The notes: generated from the letters alone by a model not told the origin. A stretch of 64,000 bases of DNA from Prevotella sp. (GCA_017619445.1 JAFZSI010000049.1:1-64000); one strand, 5' to 3'. Shown: positions 26,022 through 34,635, numbered from the stretch's first letter. Numbers and translations are program-made.

Positions 26022-27362
26022 ATGGCAAGTCTTAAAGAAAAAATCGGCTATGCACTTGGCGATGCTGCAGCCGGAGGTATTACCTGGAAAATCATGTCTA
26101 TTGCTTTTCCGTTGTTCTTCACCAATGTTTTCGGTCTCACCGTTGCCGACACGGCCACGCTGATGCTTATAGCAAGAATGTTCGACGTGATTACCGACCC
26201 GTTGATGGGCAGTCTGGCTGACCGCACACAGAGCCGTTGGGGCACCTATCGGCCTTGGCTCATTATTGGAGCCATCCCGTTCGGTCTTATTTTTGCGCTG
26301 CTTCTCTATACGCCCGATTTCGGTCCTGTAGGCAAGCGCATCTACGCCTATACACTCTATCTGCTCATGATGGCTGTATATACGGCTGTCAACGTGCCTT
26401 ACGGTTCGTTGCTGGGCGTGATGACCGACGATGACAACGAGAAAAACCAGTTCTCCTCCTACCGCATGGTGGGCGCATACGCCATGGGTTTCATCACCTT
26501 GTTTGCTTTCCCATACCTGCAGAAAATGGTGGGTGGTACGGAGCAGCACCAATATGCCGTTTTGGGTGTGTTCTTCGGATGCGTAGCAGCGTTGGGTACA
26601 TTGGCTTGTGGTTTACTGACCAAAGAGAGGCTAAAACCCGTACGTGCGGAGAAATTCTCGTTCAAGCCATTTGCTGACTTGGTAAAGAACAAACCGTGGA
26701 TTTACCTAACACTCATCGGCATCTGCACCAATTTCTTCAACGGTTTCCGCTATGCCGTTGCGGGATATATGTTCGATTATATCCTGGGCACGGAAATCAC
26801 CATCAGCAGCCTTATCATAAATTACACGGTGTTTATGACCTTTGGTGAGGTGACGTGCATGATTTTCGGCGGATTGTCGCCGAAGTTCACCAAGTGGATG
26901 GGTTCCAAGCGCAAGGCGTTCACCGTGGCAGCCCTCATTTGTGTGGTCTTCTCGGTGCTATTTTTCTTCATTCCGAGAGACCCTTCCTATATCTGGGTGC
27001 TGATTGCCATCGTCGTGCTCACCTCTGTAGGCATCGGCCTCTACTCGCCGCTGCTTTGGTCGATGTATGCCGATGTGGCAGACTATGCCACGGTGAAAAA
27101 CGGCACGTCCTCCACAGGACTCATCTTCTCTTCGGGCACTATGGCTCAGAAATTTGGCACCGCAATCTCGGGTTCGCTTGTAGCCCTGCTCCTTGGCTTG
27201 TCGGGCTTTGTCTCGGGCACAAATGAGGCTGGTGAGACCTTTATCCAGATTAACGATGAGGCTTCGGTGAGAAGCATGATATGGGCACTGTTCTCAATCA
27301 TCCCTGCTTTTATCGCCGTGATTATGATTGTGCTGCTCAAGCTTTATCCTATTAAGAAGTAA
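26022..27362 (+). CDS. GPH-family sugar:cation symporter, probable mannobiose importer
   Basis: A 446-residue, twelve-helix inner-membrane carrier of the glycoside-pentoside-hexuronide:cation family. The N-terminus (KEKIGYALGDAAAGGITWKIM), MLIARMFDVITDPLMGSLADRT and GTYRPWLIIGAIPF are hallmark segments for substrate and sodium/proton coupling. The gene lies between the GH130 phosphorylase and the 2-epimerase, so beta-1,4-mannobiose (or short manno-oligosaccharides) is the expected cargo, as in the B. fragilis cluster. The ATG at 26022 follows an AAATTGTAAATTGTCAAATTG linker and directly begins the conserved region. Confidence 0.9.
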   Translation: MASLKEKIGYALGDAAAGGITWKIMSIAFPLFFTNVFGLTVADTATLMLIARMFDVITDPLMGSLADRTQSRWGTYRPWLIIGAIPFGLIFALLLYTPDFGPVGKRIYAYTLYLLMMAVYTAVNVPYGSLLGVMTDDDNEKNQFSSYRMVGAYAMGFITLFAFPYLQKMVGGTEQHQYAVLGVFFGCVAALGTLACGLLTKERLKPVRAEKFSFKPFADLVKNKPWIYLTLIGICTNFFNGFRYAVAGYMFDYILGTEITISSLIINYTVFMTFGEVTCMIFGGLSPKFTKWMGSKRKAFTVAALICVVFSVLFFFIPRDPSYIWVLIAIVVLTSVGIGLYSPLLWSMYADVADYATVKNGTSSTGLIFSSGTMAQKFGTAISGSLVALLLGLSGFVSGTNEAGETFIQINDEASVRSMIWALFSIIPAFIAVIMIVLLKLYPIKK

Positions 27363-27365
27363 GAA

Positions 27366-28694
27366 ATGAACATTCTATCCATGAAACAGGAAATGCAGGA
27401 TGTGTTGCAGAACAACATCCTGCATTTCTGGCTTGAAAAAATGATAGACCGCGAACATGGCGGATTCTACGGCCGTATCGATGGTCAAGGCGTGCTGCAT
27501 AAAGATGCCGAGAAGGGAGCCATACTCAACGCCCGCATCCTGTGGTCGTTTTCTGCCGCCTACCGGGTGCTGTCAAAAGCTCAATTTTATGCTGATGCTC
27601 AACAACACGTCTCTCTCCTCTCTCCTCTCACCTCTCTCCTCTCTCAATACCTTGAGGCTGCCACAAGGGCAAAAGACTATCTTGTGGAGCATTTCTTTGA
27701 TTATGAGTACGGTGGAGTGTATTGGAGTGTTGACTGTCATGGCAATCCTTTAGACACCAAGAAGCAGTTCTATGCCATTGGTTTCGTCATCTACGGCCTT
27801 TCAGAATATGCACGTGCCACGGGCGACCGTGAGGCTCTCGACTATGCGCTGCAGCTGTATGAATGCATTGAGGAGCATGCGCTCGACACCGAAAACAACG
27901 GCTACATTGAAGCCTTGACGCGCGATTGGCTGCCTATCGGTGACATGCGCCTCTCGGAACTCGATGCCAACTATCCAAAGTCGCAGAACACCCATTTGCA
28001 CATCATCGAGCCTTACACCAACCTCTACCGCTGTCTGAAAGAGTTTCACGCTAAGGAATCTTGCGATTACGTGCCCGCTATAGGTGCGGTGCTTCCTGTT
28101 TACGTCACTGTACCACCTGAGACTCTGTCCCGTGTTGAGACCTCTCTGCGCAATCTCATCAGTCTATTCACCAATAAGATTGTGAACCCGCAAACCCATC
28201 ACCTTGACCTGTTCTTCAACATGGACTGGACGCGTGGTGCAGGACACCTTGAGAGTTACGGCCACGACATTGAGTGTTCTTGGCTCCTGCATGAGGCTGC
28301 GCTGGTTTTAGGCGACAAGAATGTGCTTGACAAGGTGGAACCCATCGTGCGCATGATAGCCGCAGCTTCTGCAGAAGGACTCAACGCTGACGGTTCTTTG
28401 ATTCACGAGGCCAACCTCGACACGGGTTATAAAGACAACGACCTGCATTGGTGGGTGCAGGCCGAGAATGTGGTGGGCTGGATGAACATTTGGCAGCATT
28501 TCGGAGACAAAGACGCACTTGCGAAGGCCCTGCGTTGCTGGCAGTACATCAAGGACAACCTCATTGACTGGCAGCACGGAGAGTGGTACTGGAGCCGCCG
28601 TGCCGATGGCTCTATCAATACCGTTGACGACAAGGCTGGCTTCTGGAAATGTCCTTATCACAACAGCCGCATGTGCCTTGAAATCTGCGATTAA
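27366..28694 (+). CDS. mannobiose/cellobiose 2-epimerase (AGE family)
   Basis: It converts beta-1,4-mannobiose to 4-O-mannosyl-glucose in the cytoplasm. The (alpha/alpha)6-barrel landmarks are present: FWLEKMIDREHGGFYGRIDG, EKGAILNARILWSFSAAYR, EYGGVYWSVD, AIGFVIYGLSEY, NTHLHIIEPYTNLYR, GHDIECSWLLHEAA, WWVQAENVVGW and GFWKCPYHNSRMCLE with the catalytic histidines. At 442 residues it is longer than the usual ~390-410. Part of the excess is a segment near residues 79-93 (HVSLLSPLTSLLSQ) encoded by a CTCTCCTCTCT repeat in frame. It is 3 bp after the symporter gene and is the last gene of the operon. Confidence 0.93.
   Translation: MNILSMKQEMQDVLQNNILHFWLEKMIDREHGGFYGRIDGQGVLHKDAEKGAILNARILWSFSAAYRVLSKAQFYADAQQHVSLLSPLTSLLSQYLEAATRAKDYLVEHFFDYEYGGVYWSVDCHGNPLDTKKQFYAIGFVIYGLSEYARATGDREALDYALQLYECIEEHALDTENNGYIEALTRDWLPIGDMRLSELDANYPKSQNTHLHIIEPYTNLYRCLKEFHAKESCDYVPAIGAVLPVYVTVPPETLSRVETSLRNLISLFTNKIVNPQTHHLDLFFNMDWTRGAGHLESYGHDIECSWLLHEAALVLGDKNVLDKVEPIVRMIAAASAEGLNADGSLIHEANLDTGYKDNDLHWWVQAENVVGWMNIWQHFGDKDALAKALRCWQYIKDNLIDWQHGEWYWSRRADGSINTVDDKAGFWKCPYHNSRMCLEICD
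27604..27648 (+). repeat. CTCTCCTCTCT low-complexity insert inside the epimerase gene
   Basis: Reverse complement of the GAGAGAGGAGAGAGG tracts found between genes at 43400-43422 and 44318-44332. Here it is in frame and lies between AYRVL and the conserved EAATRAKDYL segment. Confidence 0.7.
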
Positions 28695-28749
28695 ACGAGA
28701 GCCATGCAACTTGCTTGAAATTGGCCGAGCGTGAGCGGATTATCTAAAT
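28695..28749. repeat. REP-like palindromic element, copy 2
   Basis: It begins directly after the epimerase stop: ACGAGAGCCATGCAACTTGC, then TTGAAATTGGCCGAG. The last 29 bases (28721-28749) are identical to 25844-25872. The hairpin is degenerate here compared with the other copies. Confidence 0.75.
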
Positions 28750-28849
28750 CATGGAGCGCAGCCTCAAATAAACCAGCTTACATTATTTACGGCACTCCTC
28801 CCGATACCTCCACTAATACAGGATAGTCTAAAGAAATGTCAAAGAAATA

Positions 28850-30898
28850 TCAGAAAATCAAAAACTTCTTTTTCTTCTTTTGGGGCTGATTATCTTCGTC
28901 TTGTTGCTGTTTCTCCAGTTGTTTCTGCTGTCGTTTTTGCTCTTTTTCAAGCTTCTTTTGTTGCTTTTCGAGTTTCTTTTGTTCTTTCTCCAGCTTTTTC
29001 TGTTGTCTGCGTTCCTCTCTTTGCTGCTTATTCTTCTCCGAAAGAGGATGGAACTTGATACCGGGGTGTGTGATTTTCACTTTACGCATCTCGTCGGTGT
29101 CTGTAAACGAGAAGGTGAAGAACAAGTCTCTGATGCGCCCGTGCTTCATCACCTCACCGGAGGCCACGGCTCCGTCGCTCTGAATGTCGGCAGAAAGATT
29201 TCTCAAGTGAATGTTGCGGTAAGAGCAGTCGTTCACCACGGCGTTCACCGTTCCAATGGGCAGTTTTCCGCCTTTCTGCCTCCGGATGACGGCTGTCCTG
29301 GCTTTCGAGATGTCTATTTTGAAGTCTGCGCTGGCGTCAATGACGCCCAGTTTTTCCAGCTCCATGACATTGCCGAGCGCCAGGTTGGTGGAACTGGCCC
29401 TGCCGGTTACATATTTGTTGCTTTCGTCGAGGGTGAAGTTGAAGTTCAGGCTTCCGGCGGCTGTGCGCATCACCCCTTCGAATTTCTCCTTTCTCCAGAG
29501 CACCCACAGGTTGCCTTTGTAGTTGAGATTGCCCAAGTTGTCAAGCTGTTTCATCATCAGTTTTTTCACTTTGAATTGTTTGATGATTTGCTCAGCGATG
29601 CCTTTTTGAGCATGCATGGTTGCGATGTTGAAATGGATGTTGAGACGTTCTTTTTCTTTCAGGTGGCTGATGTCCCCGTTGGCAGCAATCTGCAGTTTCT
29701 TGTTGGTGTTAATTATCTTTATGTTTCGGAAACTGATGGTGCTGTCGTTTCCGCTCATAGAAACGTTCAGATGGAGCGGCATTATGAAGCCTCCCAACAC
29801 GGGTGCAAAGGTCCGTGCGATGTCCTTCAGCACCACTCTGCCTTTGATGAGGCCGGTGGAGTAGGCCAGACGTTGTCCGGTTTTCTTGTTAGGCAGTTTT
29901 ATGGCAGCATTGCCAATGACGAGCCGAGTTTCGCCCTGTTGCAGTTCCGTGTTGCGCAGGTTGAGCGTTCCTTTTGTGTAGGCCAGCTGTGTTTTCAGGT
30001 TGCGCAAATCCATTCCCAACATATTGTCAGTAGCCTTGCATCGTGTGATGACGGCTTTGAGCGTGTCTTTGACTGTCGGGTCGATGGTCATGCTTATGTC
30101 GGCCATGATATTCAGGTGATCCAGGTCAAAGAATCCCCGTTTTGGTTTGTTGGTGTTTTTTCGGGGCTTGTGGTTGTCGGTAGTGAATTTCAGCCTTTCA
30201 AATTCGGCATTATAGCTTGTGCCTTGCTGTTTCACAATTACTTCTTCTATGAACGCCCGGTTGTCCACTGGTCCTTTCTTTTTCTGTGCTGTCCATGCCG
30301 CCTGAAGGTTGTTGATGGTGGCGTTCAGCTGGCGGTTCTTGTCAGTCTGATAGTCGGCCTTGCCTATGAGCAGGTCGTATTTGTCATATTTAACGTGAAT
30401 GTCGTTCAGTTTCACCCGGCTCACGTCAACTGTCAGTTTCTTTTTCTCCTTTACTTCTTTACTCCTTTTCTCCTTTACTCCTTTTTTCTTAAACGCATCG
30501 ATGATGAACTGATAGTTGGCTGCTGTAGAGTCGGTTTTCTTGGTCAGCAGCGCATTCATTCCGTTTATCTGTGCCTCGTTCACCACGATGCGCTTGCGAA
30601 GCAGCGCGCGCAGCCGCAGGTTGGCCGACAGTTCCTCCACCTTCAGCATCTTGCGTTTCTGCTGGTCGTCAACCTCAATGCCGTAGAGGTTGACGGTGCC
30701 TTTGAGAATGCCGATGTCGGCATGTTCGATGCTCACACGTGTGCCCAGCTTTTCGCTCAGCATCGTGGTGGCGCGCTCTACCAGTTTTTGTCGCACCGAC
30801 GGCAAACTGGTAATCACGACGGCTGTGACTATCAGAACAGCCAAAACAATTCCGATAGTCGCAAGGGTGGTGAGGATGATGCGCTTCGCTTTTTTCAT
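28850..30898 (-). CDS. AsmA-like membrane-anchored envelope protein
   Basis: A 682-residue protein with one N-terminal membrane helix (~8-30) followed by AsmA-type sequence (LVERATTMLSEKLGTRVSIEHADIGIL, then repeated short beta-strand lipid-binding-groove patterns). AsmA/TamB relatives form periplasmic beta-taco structures that move phospholipid towards the outer membrane. The last ~75 residues (from ~605) are an extreme Lys/Gln/Glu coiled coil (repeated KKLEKEQKK). Residues ~140-152 (VKEKRSKEVKEKKK) come from the GGAGTAAAGGAG repeat inserted in frame. It is 10 bp downstream of pepD and probably cotranscribed. A long antisense frame over the same DNA is a composition artefact. Confidence 0.75.
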   Translation of the reverse strand: MKKAKRIILTTLATIGIVLAVLIVTAVVITSLPSVRQKLVERATTMLSEKLGTRVSIEHADIGILKGTVNLYGIEVDDQQKRKMLKVEELSANLRLRALLRKRIVVNEAQINGMNALLTKKTDSTAANYQFIIDAFKKKGVKEKRSKEVKEKKKLTVDVSRVKLNDIHVKYDKYDLLIGKADYQTDKNRQLNATINNLQAAWTAQKKKGPVDNRAFIEEVIVKQQGTSYNAEFERLKFTTDNHKPRKNTNKPKRGFFDLDHLNIMADISMTIDPTVKDTLKAVITRCKATDNMLGMDLRNLKTQLAYTKGTLNLRNTELQQGETRLVIGNAAIKLPNKKTGQRLAYSTGLIKGRVVLKDIARTFAPVLGGFIMPLHLNVSMSGNDSTISFRNIKIINTNKKLQIAANGDISHLKEKERLNIHFNIATMHAQKGIAEQIIKQFKVKKLMMKQLDNLGNLNYKGNLWVLWRKEKFEGVMRTAAGSLNFNFTLDESNKYVTGRASSTNLALGNVMELEKLGVIDASADFKIDISKARTAVIRRQKGGKLPIGTVNAVVNDCSYRNIHLRNLSADIQSDGAVASGEVMKHGRIRDLFFTFSFTDTDEMRKVKITHPGIKFHPLSEKNKQQREERRQQKKLEKEQKKLEKQQKKLEKEQKRQQKQLEKQQQDEDNQPQKKKKKFLIF

Positions 30899-30908
30899 TC
30901 TTTACACT

Positions 30909-32348
30909 CTATGCCATCCTTTCAAGCAGTTCAATGAATACTTTCCAAATATCGCCTATTGTGCTGATTTCCACGCGCTCGCTGGTGGAGTGGGGCTCCA
31001 CGATTCGCGGGCCGATGCTCGCAATTTGTATGCCCTTGTATTTCTCCACGAAATAACCTGCCTCCAACACAAAGTGCATGGCCACCTTGCGTGGCCTCCA
31101 GCCCAACACGTCGTTGAATGTGTCGCTCACCAGCTGCATGAACGCTGAGTCCTGGTCTTCCTGCCAGGCAGGAGCCGACATTACCAGTTCTGTCTGTGCG
31201 CCAGCGGCCTTGAACACCTTAGCAATATCCTTGCCAAGGGTCACCATGTCGGCGTCAATGAAGCTGCGCGTGTGGGTGCTCACGAGTATATGGTCGTCTT
31301 CGGTGACAATACGCCCCACGTTGTTCGACGTTTCCACCGTTCCCTTCATCTTCTCGCTCATTTTCACCACACCCTGCGGCACCTGTTCCAAGGCTTCCAT
31401 CATGCCTTCCCAGCTTTCGCGGTCGATGATGGTTTCCTGCCGCTCGCACTTCTCAATGTGACAGGCAATGTTGGGGTCGTTCTGTCCATATTCCTGGCGA
31501 ATCCATTCGTTGAGGTTGGCCTCCTGCGCCTTGACAAACTCTGCCGCCTCGCCCGACGGCACGCACACGATGATTTCGGCCGACGAGGCGATGCTGGCGT
31601 TGGCCTCGCCCACGCGGATGCTGCTGATGTCAAAGTCGTAGTCGTTGTAGATGGCTGCTATAATGGCCCATGTCAGCACCGTGGCACTGGCCCGGCCTTT
31701 GTTGATGTCCACCCCCGAGTGGCCACCCAGTCCACCGCTGATGCTGATGCGATACCAGCGTCGCTTGCCCCCGGGTGCAGGCAGCCGTTTCACGGGAATG
31801 CGGTGCAGCTGCATGTAAGCGCCAGCGGCACCCGTGGTGATGGTGTCATAGTCCTCAGAGTCCAGGTTGATAACCTTTCTTCCCTTGATGAAATCCTCGC
31901 TCAGGTTAGCTGCGCCTGACATGCCGTCCTCCTCGTTTGTGGTGGTGATGACCTCCATGGGGCCGTGCACGATGCTGTCGTCGGCCAGCACCGCTAAGGC
32001 CATTGACAGGCCGATGCCGTTGTCAGCGCCGAGAGACGTGCCGTGTGCCTTCATCCATCCGCTGTCCTCGTAGGCATCGATGGGGTCGTTGAGCGGGTCG
32101 TCCATGCCCACACAAACCATGTCCATGTGGTTCAGCACCACCACCGTTTCGGCATCCTCATGTCCTGGTGTGGCTGCTTTGCGTATGACCACGCAGTTCT
32201 GCGCGTCGCGGTCATAGTCAAGGCCGTGCTCGCGGGCAAACTGACAAAGGAAGTCGGCCACCCGTTCCTCGTGGTGCGAGGGGCGGGGTATCTGGTTGAG
32301 CTGTTTGAAAATGCTGAATACTGCGTCGGTTGTTGGAAAGTCTTTCAT
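30909..32348 (-). CDS. pepD: aminoacyl-histidine dipeptidase (peptidase D)
   Basis: A 479-residue cytoplasmic M20-family metallopeptidase cleaving Xaa-His and other dipeptides. Metal ligands are visible in VVLNHMDMVC (His and catalytic Asp), SLGADNGIG (bridging Asp), TTNEEDGMSGA (catalytic Glu pair) and EPHSTSE (C-terminal His). The PepD lid domain (GGLGGHSGVDINKGRAS) is present and the length is normal. The ATG ending at 32348 starts the conserved MKDFP...IFKQLNQIPRPSHHEERV; longer readings run through the intergenic 21-bp-module array. Confidence 0.95.
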   Translation of the reverse strand: MKDFPTTDAVFSIFKQLNQIPRPSHHEERVADFLCQFAREHGLDYDRDAQNCVVIRKAATPGHEDAETVVVLNHMDMVCVGMDDPLNDPIDAYEDSGWMKAHGTSLGADNGIGLSMALAVLADDSIVHGPMEVITTTNEEDGMSGAANLSEDFIKGRKVINLDSEDYDTITTGAAGAYMQLHRIPVKRLPAPGGKRRWYRISISGGLGGHSGVDINKGRASATVLTWAIIAAIYNDYDFDISSIRVGEANASIASSAEIIVCVPSGEAAEFVKAQEANLNEWIRQEYGQNDPNIACHIEKCERQETIIDRESWEGMMEALEQVPQGVVKMSEKMKGTVETSNNVGRIVTEDDHILVSTHTRSFIDADMVTLGKDIAKVFKAAGAQTELVMSAPAWQEDQDSAFMQLVSDTFNDVLGWRPRKVAMHFVLEAGYFVEKYKGIQIASIGPRIVEPHSTSERVEISTIGDIWKVFIELLERMA

Positions 32349-32417
32349 GTTACTTGTGTTTTTATGGGTTGTTGTTTTCTTTTTCGGCAAAGATAATGCA
32401 AAGTTGCGAGATAGACG

Positions 32418-32502
32418 AAGATTTTTTAGAGAATTTGCACGCAAACCTGCACTTTACGTTCGTAAACCTAAACGTTGTTTTCGTAAACCTGCACTTTACA
32501 GT
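32418..32502. repeat. array B of 21-bp modules
   Basis: A core resembling the reverse complement of the TTTTCTAGAAAA module (32418-32439) is followed by three 21-bp units at 32440, 32461 and 32482. Each starts CGYAAACCT, and two contain GCACTTTAC. It lies between the divergent pepD and preA-like genes, upstream of both. The rest of 32503-32697 is AT-rich and holds the -7 box at 32605. Confidence 0.85.
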
Positions 32503-32604
32503 GATAACTCGTAGGGTTGCATTTTGTAAATAAAAATCAGAATTTCTCGCTCCAAACACACATTTTTTTTATATATAGATGCGATGGTATTAAGTAAAAT
32601 TGTA

Positions 32605-32612
32605 TATCTTTG
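32605..32612 (+). promoter_or_regulatory. -7 box (TATCTTTG) upstream of the preA-like gene
   Basis: A perfect TAnnTTTG match 86 bp before the ATG. No clear TTTG at the -33 distance. Confidence 0.4.
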
Positions 32613-32697
32613 TAACCAAATCCCCTTTACTGAAAAAGCAGAGAGGATTGAGGATAGATGATTGAGATATAACAATTCAAAAAAATAACCCAATACT

Positions 32698-34230
32698 ATG
32701 ATGCATATTAAAGAAGAAGCAGCAAAATGCTTGTTATGTGCAGACGCACCATGCAGCAAGGCATGTAAGCATGGGAATCCTGCAAGAGCTATCCGTGCCA
32801 TACGGTTTGACAATGAGTGGCTGGCCAGTCGTTGGGTGGCCGAATGTACTGACGAAGAGCTTGAGGCGGCCGAAAAGGCCTGTATTCATTACGACCGCCC
32901 AATACGTATTAAGGAGCTGCTCCGTTCTGTCCGTTGCGATTCTGTCGCAACAGACGATTCTGCTCCTTCCCTCGCCATTGACTTCTGCGGCATACATTGC
33001 GAGAACCCGTTCTTCTTGGCTTCATCGGCAGTCTGCACCAACTACGAGATGGTGGCGCGTGCCTTTGATGCTGGCTGGGCAGGCGTCTTCTATAAGACTA
33101 TCTGTATGGAGGAAATCCGCGAGGTGTCGCCCCGTTTCGACGCCGTGCAGCAGGAAGGCTCATCAGATTTCTATGCCTTCCGCAACATGGAGCAGTTGAG
33201 CGAGAATCCTGTGGAAATGGACTTCGACATCCTGCACCGATTGAAACAGAACTATCCGTCGAAGGTCGTAGTAGCCAGCATTATGGGACAGACAGAGGAA
33301 CAATGGATACAGCTGGCGAAGATGGCCGAGGCGGCAGGTGTCGATGCCGTCGAACTGAACTTCTCGTGCCCGCAAATGCGAATGGCTGGCATGGGCAGCG
33401 ATGTGGGGCAGAACCCGGAGCTGGTGCTCTTCTATACCGCTTTTGTCAAACGCTGTGTCTCCATTCCCGTCATTCCGAAGATGACACCCAACATTACCCA
33501 CATCACGGAACCCACCATGTCGGCGTTCTTTGCTGGCGCCGATGCCATATCGGCCATCAATACCATAAAGAGTGTGACGATGGGCGACCGCGCCAGGGTT
33601 TCTGGACATAAAACCATTTCGGGCCTCTCGGGAAGAGCCGTGCGCCCCATTGCCCTCAGACATATTCTGGAGATAGCACAAACCCCGATGACACGTTCTG
33701 CTTCGAAGCTTGACGAATCTCAAAACGACGTGTATGGAAAGGGACTGGAGATTAGCGGCATCGGTGGCATCGAGACGTGGCGCGACGCGCTGGAATTCAT
33801 ACAGTTAGGCTGTCGCAACGTGCAGGTCTGCACCGCCGTCATGCAATACGGCTACCGTATCATCGACGACTTGATTCTTGGCATGCAGCATTACTTGGCA
33901 GAGCGAGGCATCGCCTCTCTTGAATCATTGGTAGGGGAGGAACTCCCGAACTTCGTCACCCCAACCGATCTCGACCGCGAGACCATCGTCTATCCCAAAA
34001 TTGACCGCGACAAATGCATTGGCTGCGGACGCTGCTACGTTTCCTGTATGGACGGAGGCCACCAGGCCATTACATTCAACACGGAAGAAAGCCTCCCCTC
34101 TTCGGGGGAGGTCGGGAGGGGGCTTCGTCAGCCTCGCGTCGTTGGAACCAAGTGCGTAGGCTGTCACCTTTGCCGCCTCGTCTGTCCCACAGGTGCCATT
34201 GGCGTTGCCAAACGAATCAATAAGAAATAG
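32698..34230 (+). CDS. preA: PreA-like dihydropyrimidine dehydrogenase flavoprotein with extra Fe-S domain
   Basis: A 510-residue protein in three parts. Residues 1-85 carry C11-x2-C14-x4-C19-x3-C23 (CLLCADAPCSKAC), like the N-terminal Fe-S domain of full-length dihydropyrimidine dehydrogenase. Residues ~92-400 form a dihydroorotate-dehydrogenase-like FMN barrel (IHCENPFFLASSAVCTNYEM, ELNFSCPQMRMAGMGSDVG, GIGGIETWRDALEFIQLG). The C-terminus holds two 4Fe-4S motifs (CIGCGRCYVSC and CVGCHLCRLVCP). It should reduce uracil/thymine or a related pyrimidine, but no PreT partner is adjacent. Two in-frame inserts interrupt it: ~328-346 (after EIAQTP) and ~465-480, the latter encoded by a CCTCCCC...GGGGAGG repeat. 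Confidence 0.85.
   Translation: MMHIKEEAAKCLLCADAPCSKACKHGNPARAIRAIRFDNEWLASRWVAECTDEELEAAEKACIHYDRPIRIKELLRSVRCDSVATDDSAPSLAIDFCGIHCENPFFLASSAVCTNYEMVARAFDAGWAGVFYKTICMEEIREVSPRFDAVQQEGSSDFYAFRNMEQLSENPVEMDFDILHRLKQNYPSKVVVASIMGQTEEQWIQLAKMAEAAGVDAVELNFSCPQMRMAGMGSDVGQNPELVLFYTAFVKRCVSIPVIPKMTPNITHITEPTMSAFFAGADAISAINTIKSVTMGDRARVSGHKTISGLSGRAVRPIALRHILEIAQTPMTRSASKLDESQNDVYGKGLEISGIGGIETWRDALEFIQLGCRNVQVCTAVMQYGYRIIDDLILGMQHYLAERGIASLESLVGEELPNFVTPTDLDRETIVYPKIDRDKCIGCGRCYVSCMDGGHQAITFNTEESLPSSGEVGRGLRQPRVVGTKCVGCHLCRLVCPTGAIGVAKRINKK
33684..33734 (+). repeat. in-frame insert in the preA-like gene
   Basis: Encodes roughly MTRSASKLDESQND between IAQTP and GKGLEISGIGGIETW, a stretch where the family is normally continuous. 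The DNA is bounded by ACACGT and ACGTGT in inverted orientation and contains the palindrome GCTTCGAAGC. Confidence 0.45.
34091..34130 (+). repeat. CCTCCCC/GGGGAGG repeat inside the preA-like gene
   Basis: Reads GCCTCCCCTCTTCGGGGGAGG then TCGGGAGGGGGC and is in frame between the two C-terminal 4Fe-4S clusters. It resembles the G/C hairpin at the rsmE 3' end (9794-9817). Confidence 0.65.
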
Positions 34231-34296
34231 GAGTTCAGAGTCAGGGATTAGGAGTGCATATCTCATAACCCCTAATGCGGAGTTTTTCACTACGCT

Positions 34297-34423
34297 CAAT
34301 TAATCTAGAGAATATTTGCGTAAACCTATACTTTGCATCCGTAAAGTGTAGGTTTACGATTCTAAAGTGTAGCTTTATGAATCTAAAGTGTAGGTTTACG
34401 ATTCTAAAGTGTAGGTTTATGAA
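34297..34423. repeat. array C of 21-bp modules (five units)
   Basis: A TCTAGAGAATATTTG core (34302-34318) is followed by five exact 21-bp units at 34319, 34340, 34361, 34382 and 34403; units 2-5 are variants of TCTAAAGTGTAGGTTTACGA. AGAGAATAT at the left recurs inverted at the right end (ATATTCTCT, ~34433-34441), so the array is bracketed. No gene is seen in 34231-34752. Confidence 0.9.
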
Positions 34424-34591
34424 TCTGATGCGTATATTCTCTGGCTTACTCGGATTTTTTTATGCACAGTTTTTCGCTTTCAACACTTCACCAGAAGTGC
34501 TTCTCTTTGTAAAAACACTTTATTTTCGCGCGCGAGTAAAAAAAATGTAGATAAAAAGCAAAAGAGTTCGTTTCTTCCGCGAAAAAATATT

Positions 34592-34599
34592 ACCTTTGC
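34592..34599 (+). promoter_or_regulatory. -7 box (TACCTTTG) of the patatin gene
   Basis: A perfect TAnnTTTG match. It implies a ~150-nt leader that carries the left REP-like element (34636-34711). Confidence 0.5.
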
Positions 34600-34635
34600 A
34601 AACAAGAAAGGAGAAAAAGAGATAATTGACAATTG

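Noticed and set aside
28880..30937. 685-residue open frame antisense to the AsmA-like gene
   Set aside because: It mirrors the real gene; its translation is Leu/Phe-rich nonsense produced by the Lys/Gln-rich coding strand, with no recognisable domain.
32296..32533. short frames with seven-residue repeats (for example ENLHANLHFTFVNLNVVF)
   Set aside because: The seven-residue period is just the 21-bp DNA repeat translated; similar peptides appear at each array in different frames, with no consistent start.
34319..34423. CRISPR array
   Set aside because: The 21-bp units are contiguous with no unique spacers, and no cas genes are near. The same holds for the other module arrays.
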